Source of the DNA: Portunus trituberculatus
Lineage: Eukaryota > Arthropoda > Malacostraca > Decapoda > Portunidae
NCBI RefSeq assembly: GCF_017591435.1
Contig: NC_059300.1
Location: forward strand, 18,499,436-18,563,435
Direction: 5' to 3'
Length of the DNA stretch: 64,000 bases
The notes beneath the pieces were generated by a model. It was given only the letters and a program-made list of their open reading frames with translations. It had not been told where the DNA came from and did no database searches. The translations under genes and the position numbers were made by a program. Shown here one piece after another: positions 1-10,661 of this stretch; within the stretch, counting starts at the first letter, position 1, and the number at the start of each line of letters is the position of its first letter.

Positions 1-61
1 AAAGATGCTGTTAAAGATGCCAAGAAAGGAATGAGGAAGATTATGACAGAATAAAAAACAG

Positions 62-104
62 CCACTGATATTCTGTTCCATCTTGGCAAAGAAGAAATCT
101 CCTC
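62..104 (+). CDS. POLA2: DNA polymerase alpha subunit B, internal exon (partial gene)
   Basis: The exon encodes ATDILFHLGKEEIS, matching the conserved block before the C-terminus of the polymerase alpha-primase B subunit, a catalytically dead calcineurin-like phosphoesterase-fold protein that tethers the primase and polymerase subunits at nuclear replication origins. An AG acceptor precedes position 62 and a consensus GTAAGT donor follows 104. The frame upstream is closed by a TAA at 52-54, so the exon cannot extend left. Its last two bases (TC) join the first base of the next exon to give a serine codon. The acceptor has a poor pyrimidine tract. Exons for the rest of the protein lie left of the window. 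Confidence 0.85.
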
Positions 105-315
105 GTAAGTCCTCTGCTAACCTAATTTTTGTAATGATAAACATAGGTGTTTTGCATTTTGAAGCATTCCAGTAAATGAATTCATCTCTTGATTAAGGTA
201 TGTTTAGAATATACAGTATAGCAAATTGTTAGTTTACTTAAGCATGCTATTGATGTACCTAACTTTGTATCGGTTATAAAGTGAGGATATATAGTAGCAA
301 TTCTTTTATTTACAG

Positions 316-496
316 AGCATCTCATGATCGTTTGGTGAGGCTTACTCGTCACATTTTAAAGCAGCGCAGCTTATATCCCTTGTATCCACCTCACGAGAGC
401 ATGTGTGTGGTCATGGAACAACTGGAAAACTATGTGCATTTGCCTTACAAACCACATCTCCTTGTGATTCCATCAGATCTTCGCTATTTTGCTAAG
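316..496 (+). CDS. POLA2: DNA polymerase alpha subunit B, penultimate exon
   Basis: The exon is preceded by TTTATTTACAG and followed by the donor GTGAGT. It encodes the family signature LTRHILKQRSLYPLYPP and then the block ending VIPSDLRYFAK, which in vertebrate POLA2 reads IIPSELRYFVK. These segments belong to the C-terminal phosphoesterase-like domain that binds the C-terminal domain of the catalytic subunit. The exon enters with the third base of a codon and ends on a codon boundary (phase 0), which agrees with both neighbouring exons. The following intron of about 8 kb is filled with mobile elements. Confidence is high because motif order, phase and splice sites all agree. Confidence 0.95.
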
Positions 497-1330
497 GTGA
501 GTGTCTCCTGATTGTGGCCTGTCCTTAATATCCACCCATAGCGATTCTGTTTTGCTATCTGTCTTAATTCTGCTGTTTATGCAACATTGCAATGTGTTCT
601 TAATGTACAAAGCCACTCCTCCCCTTCTATTTTCCCTATCCTTATGAAAAATTGTATAACCATCAATTTTCACCTACTGATCAAATACTTTCCTTAACAT
701 GTCTAACCAGGTTTCTGTTAATGCAATTATATAAAATTCTCAACCCAAGCTGCTCCTCAAAGCAAATCAATTATATCAAAATTCTCAACCCAAGCTGCTC
801 CTCAAAGCAAATCTATCTTATTTATAATACTCCTACAGTTCGCGTAATACACTCTTAAACTATTCCTCGCATTTACTAAGCTGGTTACTTCTCTAGGTTT
901 AACTATACTCTCCTCCCTATGGATCTCAGAAGTCCTCTCCCTCTCCTGATTAATGAAAAAAGCGCCAGAGTGCATTTAACTCGTGTTCAAGTGATCCACC
1001 GAACACGAACACCTTGGCGTGGTAAATGCACACCATCCCTGGCATACAATGTGTCTTTGCTCATCCATTGCACCTACAGTGATCTGCAAGCCTGCAATTC
1101 ACTACAATAGCTCTGGACAGCCATTCACCTCAGTCCTCTCCTTGTCAACACACCGCATACCTTTATTCCTAATTTTGGCTAAATATCCTTAAACCTCCTA
1201 TACAGCTCCTCACTCCTTACCTTAGAAAGATCATTTTCCCTTGCGCTGAGGGAAAAAATAGGTTTGGCCCTATCTGCTTCTTTACTCCCAGCGAGGCCTA
1301 ATAGCACTAGTTAAAGCTAGTTGTGATTTC
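487..1330 (-). mobile_element. CR1-like LINE fragment (LINE-E), endonuclease and possible ORF1 pieces
   Basis: On the minus strand 473-673 reads IDGYTIFHKDRENRRGGVAL followed by ESLWVDIK, the typical middle of a CR1-type apurinic endonuclease domain. The region up to about 1330 contains coding-like minus-strand pieces such as KPIFSLSARENDLSKV that may be the preceding reading frame. It is heavily decayed and lies in the POLA2 intron. The left edge may overlap the end of the POLA2 exon by coincidence of frames. Confidence 0.45.
734..823. repeat. Two tandem 45-bp units
   Basis: A unit beginning AAATTCTCAACCCAAGCTGC occurs at 734 and again at 779, a direct tandem duplication inside the LINE-E remnant. 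Confidence 0.8.
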
Positions 1331-1432
1331 ACTGAACATTTCCCTTTGCATCTCACAACTCAAGGGGGCAGTCACAGTCTGCCCTCTAAAGACAAGTCTC
1401 CTACTTCTCACAAAACTACATGCACTTACCAC

Positions 1433-1452
1433 AGACACACACACACACACAC
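1433..1452 (+). repeat. (AC)n tract at the 5' junction of a LINE-B copy
   Basis: A 20-base AC run directly precedes the first LINE-B-homologous base (TTGGAGTAAAG). Confidence 0.9.
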
Positions 1453-2240
1453 TTGGAGTAAAGTAACTAGTGGAGTGCCACAAGGGTCGTCAGTGTTAGC
1501 CCCCATTATGTTTCAAGTTTATATAAATGACATTCACATTGGGATAAATAGCTGTATGAATTTATTTGCTGATGATGCAAAGTTGTTAAAAGTTATCAAA
1601 ACCAGAGAGGACTGTCTACTGTTACAAGAAGATTTAAACAAGATCTATGAATGGAGCAAGAAGTGGAAATTGGAGTTTAATGCCAAGAAATGCCACATAA
1701 TGGAACTAGGAAAGAGTAAGAGAAGACCAGTATGGAACTATTTAATGGGACAAGAGCAAATAACGAAGACAAAAGAGGAAAAAGATCTTGGAGTGATCAT
1801 ACAAGAAAATCTGAGCCCTGATAAACACATAAACAAGATATTTGGACTATCATATAAGATGTTGACTAATATAAGAGTGGCATTTCATTACATGGATAAA
1901 GATATGATGAAAAAATCATCACAAGCATGATACGCCCAAGGCTGGAATATGCAGCAGTGGTATGGTCTCCGAGCTCTAAAAAAAGATATAAGAAAACTGG
2001 AAAGGATACAGAAGATTGCTACAAAGATGGTGCCGGAATTAAAGGACCTCACATATGAAGAACGACTGAAGGAAATGGGACTGCCAACCTTACAAGATAG
2101 AAGAGAACGTGGGGACTGGGGACCTAATAACAATGTATAAGATAGTAAGTGATATTGAAAAAATAGACAAAGACGACCTGGTGCTGTTGGCGGAAGAAGA
2201 TGGAAGGACAAGAGGACATGAAAAGATCAGGATGAATTTA
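1453..2240 (+). mobile_element. LINE-B copy 0, 5'-truncated reverse transcriptase and C-terminus
   Basis: The plus frame from 1453 to 1930 encodes reverse-transcriptase motifs SGVPQGSSVLAPIMFQVYIN and LFADDAKLL (catalytic FADD box), then the LINE-B C-terminal region (EWSKKWKLEFNAKKC), continuing with a frameshift near 1930 to about 2240. There LINE-C sequence begins, so the LINE-B 3' tail is missing. The copy starts immediately after an (AC)n tract, which recurs for this family. Confidence 0.85.
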
Positions 2241-4088
2241 AAAATGGTGACTCCAAATCCAGCCTCGGAGTCTCCTTCTGGGAGACCAGGAATGTCCCCA
2301 GATCAGACTGCTCTCTTGTTGACGATCCTAAATGTCTTGACACCTACCTCATCTTTTTCTTCATTAACTTCTGCAACATTCACGATCTTAGATCTAATTT
2401 TCAATCTGTAGAACATCACCTCTCCTCTACTAAACCTCATCTTTTCCTCACTGAAACACAGCTGTCTGAGGCAACTGACAGTAGTCCCTCCTCTGTTTCC
2501 TCCTACTTTCTATTCTCATTTTCGTTCCAAAGCTGGATGTTGCATCTATGTACGTAATGACTTGACTTACTCATGCTCACGGTCTTGAATCTTGCAAGTT
2601 TTCCACCATCTGGCTTAGATTCAACAGTCACTCTCTAACTAAACTTATCTCCATCCTTGGAGATTTCAATGTTCACAAGCTTTGGCTTTCCTCTCCCTTC
2701 TCTAACCATCCTGGTAAACTAGCCTTCAACTTTGCTATCCTCCATGACCTAGAGCAACTTGGTGCAACACCCTACTCGTATTCCTGACCATCTTGGAGAT
2801 CACCCAACATTCTTGATCTACTCCTCACCTCTAATCCTTCAGCTTATGCTGTTTACCTTTTCTTCTCCATTGGAGTCCTTCGATCACAATCTTATTTCTG
2901 TATCTTGTCCTATTTTTCCAATCCCTCCTTAGGATCCCCCAAAGCGAAGGTGCCTCTGGCGTTTTACCTCTGCCAGATGGGGAAGGAACTGGGGAGGTAT
3001 TATGCTGATTTTCCCTGGAATGATTACTGTTTCCATGTCAGAGACCCATCTCTGTGTGCTGAACTCATAATGGAGGTGACAGTGTCTGGCATGAAGGTGT
3101 ACATTCGTCATTCTCTTTCTCAACCTAAACCTTCTAAACTTTGGTTTAACACAGCCTGTTCTCATGCTATACATGATAGAAAGGTTGCCCACAAAAGGTA
3201 CTTGAGCCTTTCATCTCCTGAATCTTATGCACTTTATATTTCTGCCTGGAATCATGCTAAGTCTGTTCAACTTGCCAAACACTCCTTCATAAATAGAAAA
3301 TGTCAAAAAATCTTTCAAACTCAAATCCTACTCGTGACTTTTGGCATTGGGCAAAAACATCTCCAATAACTTTACTTCTTCATCTTTCCCTCCTTTATTT
3401 CATCCTGATGGTACCACTGCCATCTCGTCTGTTTCTAAAGCTGAACTCTTCTCTCAAATCTTTGCTAAAAACTCCACCTTGGATGATTCTGGGCTTGTCC
3501 CTCCCTCTCCTCCTCCCTCTGACTATTTCATGTCTTCAATCAAAATGCTTCATAATGATGTTTTCCATGCCCTCTCTGGCCTAAACCCTCAGAAGGCTTA
3601 TGGACCTGATGGGGGTTCCTACTATTAATGTCAAACACTGCTTCTGTGCTTCCACCTTGCCTGACCAAACTCTTTCAACTATGCCTATTGACTATTCTAA
3701 TCCCTCAAACTACCATCCTATATATAGCTTTAATCTCTTGCTTGTCTAAAGTTTTTTAATCTATCCTGAATAGGAAGGTTCTTAAACATGTCACTTCATA
3801 ATCTTCTATCTGATTGCCAATATGGCTTCTGTCAAGGTTGCTCTACTGGTGATCTTCTGGTGTTCCTTACTGAGTCTTGGTCATCCTCTTTTAGAGATTT
3901 TGGTGAAACTTTTGCTGTTGCATTAGACATATCAAAAGCTTTTGATAAGAGTCTGGCACAAGCTTCGATTTGAAAACTGCCCTCCTATGGTTTTATCCTT
4001 CTTTATGCAACTTTATCTGAAGTTTCCTTTCCAACTGTTTTGTTGGAGCTGTGGTAGACGGCCACTGCTCTTCTCCTAAATCTATTAA

Positions 4089-5248
4089 CATGTTACTTGC
4101 GGCTGGCACCGCGGCGAACTCTCCCTCACTGCGATTGAAATAAATCGGTCACGTCAGTGTGGCTCTTGCCAGCAAAGTGAAAGGAGGTGAGTGAAGTCTG
4201 AAACACACGAATGCACTGGCAACCTCAAATTGTTTGCCCACTAGTGGGTCGCATCACATCGCATACCGTGAAAAATCTGTGATATTACTGCGATGCGACC
4301 CACCGGTGGACAAACAATTTTTTTCGATTTTCACAGCATCTCTATACATATTACAATATACTTTCCATTACTAACAATTTGTTTAAATATCTTTGTCTGT
4401 TTGCAGACTTAAAAAATGCACCCTAAACAATTTTACGGTGGACCTAGTTCAACAGAAGAAAGGGAAGATAGCATTTCCTATCAGAAGCTGAAGGATCAAA
4501 GAGAGAATCTCGAAAGAGATGTGTAGGGTGTTATGAAATAATATCCACAAACGAAGGAAGTAAAGTAACATCTAAAAGAGCAAAAAAAGTATCTACTTTC
4601 TGCAGCTCGTGTGATGGCAAGCCTTACTTATGTCTGTCATGCTTTGAAACAAAACATTCAAAGTAAATAATGGAAACATGTTGCAGGTATATTTTCAGTA
4701 AATTTCTTTCTTGTTTCATTACTTGTGTTTATAAGATATGAAGTTTTTGAGGATCACCAATGGGTTCCTTTTGCTAAAGTTTGTCCAATTGATAGGAACA
4801 TTATGAAAAGATCAATAATGAAAATTACTAAAGCTTGTCAAGAAAAGTCCAATCTGTTTCAATTATTTGTCATAGAAATGTTTTATGTTCTGAAGGGTTT
4901 TATTACATTTATTAGAAAAAAAATATGAAAACAGGATGATTTTTCATTTAACAAAAAATTTATGCTCTACTGAAGGAAAAAATGCATTATATTTCATGGA
5001 TTAGGAAAATAGTATGATAAAAACACTATTTTTTCATTTTTTTTTTTTTTTTTTATAATTCTAAAAATGAAAGAAACTTCATATTACTTATCAATAAGTG
5101 TTTACTGTGGCCTCCTATGCATAGTTTATTGCAATTTTATTATATAATCCAATTTCTGTTAATAGTAAGATAGAAACGTGACATTGGATATTGGCCAAAC
5201 GCTGGCGACACAGCGGTAGGTCGTGTGGGTCGTATCACAAGTAACGTG
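4089..5248 (+). mobile_element. piggyBac-like element 1, internally deleted
   Basis: The ends are CATGTTACTTG on the left and its inverted equivalent CAAGTAACGTG on the right. The left flank is TTAA (4085-4088) and the right flank GTAA (5249-5252), one change from the TTAA that piggyBac duplicates. Sister LINE-C copies read continuously across the site as CTATTAATAG. The element retains only the 3' part of a transposase gene plus subterminal inverted repeats around 4245-4312. Confidence 0.85.
4511..4666 (+). pseudogene. piggyBac transposase C-terminal cysteine-rich domain, remnant
   Basis: The frame RKRCVGCYEI ... FCSSCDGKPYLCLSCFETKH ends at TAA 4664-4666. The pattern of CxxC, CxxC, CxxC and a following His is the RING/PHD-like cysteine-rich domain that ends piggyBac transposases and binds the element's terminal repeats. 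A preceding plus-strand frame from 4416 (MHPKQFYGGPSS) is offset by a frameshift. The catalytic DDD domain is absent. Confidence 0.8.
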
Positions 5249-5600
5249 GTAATAGTGGTGTTCCTGAGGGTTCTGTCCTGTCACCCATTCTCTTTCTGTT
5301 CATTAATGACCTTAATCAAACTTCTTGCCCTATCCACACCTACGCTGATGATACCACCCCACATCTTTCCACGTCCTTTCAGAGATGACCAATCCTTCAG
5401 GAAGTCAACAGATTACACAGGGATGCCACAGAATGCCTTACTTCTGATCTCTCCAAGATATCTGATTGGGGCAGAGAACACTTAGTAGTTTTCAATGCCT
5501 CATAAACTCAATTCCTCTATCTATCAGCTTGACACAACCTTCCAGACAACTGTCCCCTCTTCGTCATTGACACTCAGCTGTCTCCCTCTTCCACACTGAA

Positions 5601-6324
5601 GGTCGGCAGTCACAGGCAGTCTTGCTGGGCAACTTGGAAGGTAGATATGTACCTTTTTGCAGCTAATCGTCTTGATTTTCCACACTTTCCCTGCACTTTA
5701 GAACATTGGAAGTCATGGGTCGTCAATCAAAGATGAAGACCAACCAGAGACAAAGGATGAAGAAGCTAAATGAGAGAAGGGGAAGAAGAGGGCAAAGATC
5801 TCGGTCGCTTGACACGGCGACATCTGCCACCACTCACTCAGCTTCACCATCACAAGCAATAACTGAGTCACAAGAAACAACAAGAATGGATACACGTTTT
5901 CATCTTTTGAAAAGCAAAATTCCTTCTTGTGAAGCTGAGGAAAAATCATAATTTCTTAGTCATAATTTGAAAGTCTGGTTTCAGGAACAAGTACCAAGAC
6001 AATGGAGGCAACAAACAACAGCTTTGATGCCTCCATCACTGTTACGTGTTCCACATGTGGTGACAGTGACACGTAACACGTCACTTGGTAGATGATGCTG
6101 AGAAAGAGAGAGACCTCACTGAGCTGAGCTGCAAGCTTGTATATCAGGTAATAAATGACCTTGGCTGTGCAGGATTGAACAGAATTACCCAAGGACTAAG
6201 CATATAGCCTACAAAAATGTGAATTGCACTGCTTTACAGAAAACAGCTCGTATCTCAAAACTAAAGTTACTGATATCTCTAGTTCAATATCACTTAATTT
6301 TTAAGTAATTTCAAATATAAAGGT
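5601..6324. other. POLA2 intron, unassigned
   Basis: A plus-strand reading frame at 5706-5951 encodes a basic, then Ser/Thr-rich polypeptide (RQRMKKLNERRGRRGQRSRS) without a family I recognise. Nothing else is supported here; it may be part of an unidentified repeat. Confidence 0.3.
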
Positions 6325-6460
6325 ATCAACCTACTACTTTGTAGCTTTATTTTTTTCCATCATAAAACATTTGGATTATAGTAATTCATATATGAAGAAA
6401 AAAAATAGTACTGATAACAAAAATTACCTTATTTTTTCTTTTAAAAATTTTCCAGACATA

Positions 6461-6548
<88 letters not shown>

Positions 6549-6800
6549 TTTTCCAAAATGTTATGAGAAAAAAAATTTTTTTTTGTTTCCATTGATATGG
6601 AAACAAACATTTTTTTTCATCATGAGACAGTTTGGAAAAAAAAATACAGGTATGTCTCTGGAAAATTTTTAAAAGAAGAAATAAAGTAATTTTTGTTATC
6701 AGTACTATTTAAATATTTTTTTCATATATGAATTACTATAATTCAAATGTTTTACAATGGAAAAAAAAAAAAAAAAAAAGCAACATAGGAGGTTGAAAAA
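6325..6800. repeat. Hairpin element with ~150-bp inverted arms and a (TA)n/T loop
   Basis: The left arm, about 6325-6460, contains TATCAACCTACTACTTTG and ATAGTAATTCATATATGAA. The right arm, about 6645-6800, carries the reverse complements in mirrored order. The loop contains (TA)n at 6463-6530 and T at 6531-6552. It looks like a foldback or MITE-type element. Confidence 0.75.
6463..6552. repeat. (TA)n microsatellite followed by T run
   Basis: A pure TA run of 68 bases followed by 22 T, inside the hairpin loop. Confidence 0.95.
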
Positions 6801-7632
6801 CATTCAAGAAATAGCAAAGAATGCAGATGCTACTTAATATTTTCAGTGCGTATTGTATTTTTTCCCCTGAAACTATTTATCGTATTTCGTAAAACTTGGG
6901 ATTCTTGTAATTTAGGTATTAATATATATAAACACCAATTTTCATGAGAATCTGGCAAAAAAAAAAAAAAAATAAATAAAAAAAATAATAATAATAAAAA
7001 ACGTAATTTAAAATAAATTACGTCTGAAGGAACCCCTGTGCAAAAACAAAATTATATACCACATATTTCTCATCTTATTTTCATCGTATTTCACACGACA
7101 AATATCATAATCTAAATTTCTGAATAACTGGTTTAAGGAAAAATAATATATTATAATATTACAATAACCACTATATATTGTGTATGCTTAGTTATATTAC
7201 GTATATGAAATTTAATAAGTCAAACGTGCATTAGCTTATCTCACTTGTTCTTGCGGAACCCTTAGAGACCTTTTGCGGAACCTTAGGGTTCTGGAAAACC
7301 CTACCATAGATCCTCTAAGATTGTTGGGAATGAGAGGTAGGTAAAAGTTGGAGTTTAAAAAACAATCATAACTCAAAAAATATTTGTCTGCATTGAAAAT
7401 GACATATATCATCAATCATTTCACTAGATTTCTCATAAGAAAAGCATGCCACACACTGTATTCCATAATTGGATGAAACTGTGAATTGATCATGTTTTCT
7501 GCTTGGATAATGTGTTGTTAGATTGCTTTCAACATTATATGCTTAACCTCTTCATTATGGGCAACAAAATGGCTCCTAGCGCTATATCTGTAGCGCCATA
7601 TCCGGGTTGGGTGGGGGTGGGGAGATACCTGG

Positions 7633-7634
<2 letters not shown>
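6801..7634. other. AT-rich POLA2 intron without recognisable features
   Basis: Mostly A/T homopolymer-rich sequence. I see no gene or clear repeat family here. Confidence 0.4.

Positions 7635-7701
<67 letters not shown>
7635..7701. repeat. (CT)n microsatellite
   Basis: An uninterrupted CT run of about 67 bases. Confidence 0.95.
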
Positions 7702-7703
<2 letters not shown>

Positions 7704-8544
7704 CTACAGTAATAATAATGGTAAGTGATTTTTTTATAATAGGTATGTACAATTAGAAATACACCTACACAAATTTTAGAGGTGCATGCAGGCTTGCTGC
7801 CCTACACCAGCAACATCATTGGAGGAGCCTGTACTCCACTCACTCCTGAGACCATTCCAAGGAGTGAGGCTGCATATAGTATATAGGCTTGCTCTCCTGA
7901 TACCAGCAAACTCTGCAGAGAAGTGCACCCCAATCATTCCTGAAACCACAGGTAGCTGAAAACCAGAAAGCAAAGAACTACTAGGCTAAGGTAGCCTTCA
8001 CTGAAGCTTCACAACAAACCTAAGATCAAGAAGAATCAGAGGATGAACAGTGTCCCTGTGATGTTTCTCCTCAGTTACCATCTAACAATTTAGACTGCTG
8101 CTTCTCCTTAGAGCCAAAGTACTTCTTGAGATAAACAATATAAATCTTGAACTGGGAACAGATATTTAGCTGGACCCCCCCAGCAAATGCAGCTCTAAAT
8201 CCTTGAGATAGTTTAATACTTACATCACAAACCCACCTCAATCTGACCTCATTTGTTGAAATGTATGTCTTTAGTGTGTTTATTCAACTTTTTTCTTCTA
8301 ATACAAGTAAAACCATTTACCAATAATTAGAATTTGACAAACTCAGCAAAATCATTTAATTCTGTCAGTGCTCCCCCCTAGCTTTGCTGTAAATTAATTT
8401 ATTTTGATACAGCTTAAAATAGTCACTTGTAAGGAACCTGACTGAATTTTAAAATTGATTTGTCAGTTATGTTGTCAGATTTTGAGTTTTGCTTTATTAA
8501 TGAAAATAAATACAATGCTAATATTATTTTCTTTCATATTCTAG

Positions 8545-8688
8545 GAAGTGGAAGACTGTGTTGTTGTAAATCCAGAGCATCTAGCAAAAGGTCTTATTGG
8601 AGGGACCTATGCAAGAATAGAATTACATCCTCCTTCCAGTGATAAAAGAATGGCAAACTCCATCAATGTAAACGTCATAAAAGTTTGA
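8545..8688 (+). CDS. POLA2: DNA polymerase alpha subunit B, terminal exon
   Basis: After the acceptor TTCTAG the phase-0 frame encodes 47 residues and a TGA stop at 8686-8688. It contains VVNPEHLAKGLIGGTYARIE, equivalent to the CVNPGRLTKGQVGGTFARL motif at the end of vertebrate POLA2. The last residues (NVNVIKV) match the usual hydrophobic C-terminal strand. A possible polyadenylation signal AATAAA lies at 9073-9078, giving a 3' UTR of roughly 400 bases. The gene converges on MKKS, whose stop codon is at 9382 on the other strand. Confidence 0.95.
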   Translation, partial: EVEDCVVVNPEHLAKGLIGGTYARIELHPPSSDKRMANSINVNVIKV

Positions 8689-8842
8689 CTTTTTTTCTAC
8701 ACAAAATGATATATATGTAAAGGTACTATCTGCACAAGTACCTTTTTAACATTAGTAGCAGTTTACTTTTATTTGCAGTTTTTTTTTCTTCCACATTATT
8801 ATTTGCTGGTATACTTAGTGTTAAGTTTTTTACTTGTCTACA

Positions 8843-8848
8843 TTTATT
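8843..8848 (-). promoter_or_regulatory. Candidate MKKS polyadenylation signal (AATAAA on minus strand)
   Basis: TTTATT on the plus strand reads AATAAA on the minus strand, about 535 bases past the MKKS stop; another lies near 8770. If it is used, the MKKS 3' UTR would overlap that of POLA2. Confidence 0.3.
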
Positions 8849-9072
8849 TCTATTACATGCAGCACTAAGCAAGAAAGGTTAATTAATACAAGACCTACAG
8901 TATTACATTTATAGAAAACCTACATATATATGTTATGTACATTTATATACACCAGCACATACTTTAATTTGCAGGTTTTGAAATACATAATTTCATTAAA
9001 TGATCTTTTAACCAAGGTAGACTTCCATATATTTTATACACAGTGTAAAGATTTTTTTGTTATCCTTTTTAG

Positions 9073-9078
9073 AATAAA
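9073..9078 (+). promoter_or_regulatory. Candidate POLA2 polyadenylation signal AATAAA
   Basis: A canonical hexamer lies 385 bases downstream of the POLA2 stop codon and before the MKKS stop on the opposite strand. An ATTAAA variant near 8995 is an alternative. No transcript evidence is available. Confidence 0.4.
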
Positions 9079-9381
9079 GATTCTAATTTCTCAAGGCTGC
9101 TTACTGGAAACTTCTAATACCTGGCTGGACTAATAATGTAAGCCTGGGGGACTGATTTGTATTAGGATTAACCATTAAAATGCAGCTGAGCATCAAACTG
9201 CCCAAATCTTTAACTTATAAACCAAATGGTATCAGACCAGACTTTTAAAGACATGGTTTCACTTCTTATCAAGTTTCAAAATTTATCCAATGACTAAGGA
9301 TGACCTGCATCAAAATATAAATTGCCTTTCAAATAACTATAGTGGTCATGATGAGTAATTTGTGAGTGCAAGTTCTAAATT

Positions 9382-10104
9382 TCATTTATCAAATATGCAT
9401 TGACCAATATGTAGCAACTGTGTGAAACCCTCAAGAGCCAGTCTTGTGGCATTAAACTTTGCAGCAAAGCTGTCATACAGTGCTCCAGAAACATGCTCTT
9501 CAAGTTTAGCTTCAGGCACTTTGCATTCCTCACCATCATCTCTTGGCCTAGCATATCTGTCTAAAATATCCTCTAAGCTATCATATTCCTCAATATCAAA
9601 ACTTTCTAACTTTCCCTCAAGACTGTCTATTTCTTCTTCCAAGCTATGAGGTGTCTTCTCCAAACTGTCTACATCCTCATCACTACTGTTTCCACAAGCC
9701 TCCAAGCTGTCCTCTGTACACTGGCCCAAGGATTCAGCCTCACTCTCGCTTTCCTTACTACAGGACACCTCAAGACTTGATTTGCACTTACCTGACTTTT
9801 GATCATTCCCCTTTTGTTGGGAGGGAAAAGTTGGGAGATGATCTGAAAGCTGAAACTCTACAGGTTTCCACCAACCATTGTGTTTGTATCGGAGAACCTC
9901 CTGTGTCACCAAGCCACACACACAATGTTGTGGAGGATTGGCTGGCAAGGCAGTGCTGGATACATCTCCATTTTTCAGCAAATGTGATGGAGTGTGCCAT
10001 AGGTGATGAAACACTGTGTCCACTGACCAATCAAATCTATTTGAAGATCCTCCACTAAGGTACAGAGCCAATTCCATCAAGGTACGGACAAAAATATTTC
10101 CAAC
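9382..10104 (-). CDS. MKKS: MKKS terminal coding exon with acidic Ser-Leu-Glu insert (residues 451-690)
   Basis: The acceptor is CTTGCAG, phase 0, and the stop is TGA at 9382-9384. The exon begins VGNIFVRTLMELALYLSGG, matching the helix that follows the GGG motif in the family, then passes through a CVCGLVTQEV segment (vertebrate CGCGLYNSQEE) and ends in SFAAKFNATRLALEGFTQLL, matching the conserved C-terminal AKLSGLQVAVETANLILDL region. Between these, residues about 559-630 (9565-9780) are acidic and serine-rich, with six SLE triplets, four of them DSLE. The total of 690 residues exceeds the roughly 570 of vertebrate MKKS, and the insert accounts for much of the difference. No frameshift is seen. 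Confidence 0.93.
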   Translation of the reverse strand, partial: VGNIFVRTLMELALYLSGGSSNRFDWSVDTVFHHLWHTPSHLLKNGDVSSTALPANPPQHCVCGLVTQEVLRYKHNGWWKPVEFQLSDHLPTFPSQQKGNDQKSGKCKSSLEVSCSKESESEAESLGQCTEDSLEACGNSSDEDVDSLEKTPHSLEEEIDSLEGKLESFDIEEYDSLEDILDRYARPRDDGEECKVPEAKLEEHVSGALYDSFAAKFNATRLALEGFTQLLHIGQCIFDK

Positions 10105-10434
10105 CTGCAAGATCATTAGATGGTTATCTGAGTATAAGTTCAAACATTAAGATTGATAAGCAAGATTTGATAAAATTCAAAAGGCCATAGATTGGGATAA
10201 CTTGTATCTAAGGAAATGTTCTTTTAATCTAATCCCATAGCTGAGAAGGCTAGGATTTAACCTCAGCCAGGCATAGATATCTCAATCTTTCATTATACCC
10301 TTGTATTTACTTGCTACAAAATAGTACAGGACATAAGGCAAGGAGTTGTCATAAAAGTAAAGAGGGGATCATGTATACTACTTCTATGTAGAGGTTGATA
10401 CATCTATACTATATACATGGATTCAAGGTACTGA

Positions 10435-10438
<4 letters not shown>

Positions 10439-10521
<83 letters not shown>
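10439..10521. repeat. (AG)n microsatellite in MKKS intron
   Basis: An AG run of about 82 bases in the intron just 5' of the terminal MKKS exon. Confidence 0.95.
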
Positions 10522-10523
<2 letters not shown>

Positions 10524-10603
10524 CATATTATAGTGTAACAAGAGAGATGCATCAATATTCAAGGATTTCAATCTTGTCTGGAAAGTGAGTGAGTGAGTGT
10601 GAG

Positions 10604-10606
<3 letters not shown>

Positions 10607-10658
<52 letters not shown>
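10607..10658. repeat. (GT)n tract at the 3' end of a SINE
   Basis: A GT run of 52 bases. On the minus strand it is the (AC)n tail following the SINE. Confidence 0.95.

Positions 10659-10661
<3 letters not shown>

Larger units (their letters stand above)
2241..5600 (+). mobile_element. LINE-C (Jockey-like) copy, interrupted by a piggyBac-like element
   Basis: The copy begins near the ATG of the endonuclease frame (MVTPNPASESPSGRPGM) and continues, with several frameshifts, through HSLSQPKPSKLWFNTACSHA, the RT segment CQYGFCQGCSTGDLLVF and LDISKAFDKS, to the VLSPTLF-like and TDD-like region after 5253. Bases 4089-5248 are a foreign insertion. Homology to the minus-strand copy at 52813-57385 stops near 5600. 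The copy is broken in many places and lies in the POLA2 intron. Confidence 0.85.

Noticed and set aside
1..51. Opening sequence readable as a short Lys-rich peptide ending in TAA
   Set aside because: It lies upstream of the POLA2 exon acceptor at 59-61 and fits intron; no homology recognised.
6371..6610. Reading frames on both strands made of Ile-Tyr repeats
   Set aside because: Translations of the (TA)n microsatellite; no coding evidence.
7780..7975. Two loosely similar 80-90-bp segments (GCAGGCTTGCTGCCC / AGGCTTGCTCTCC)
   Set aside because: Similarity is weak and I cannot tell a degenerate tandem repeat from chance; not listed as a feature.
9651..10058. Plus-strand frame of 135 codons opposite the MKKS terminal exon
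   Set aside because: Shadow of the MKKS coding strand with no recognisable domain.
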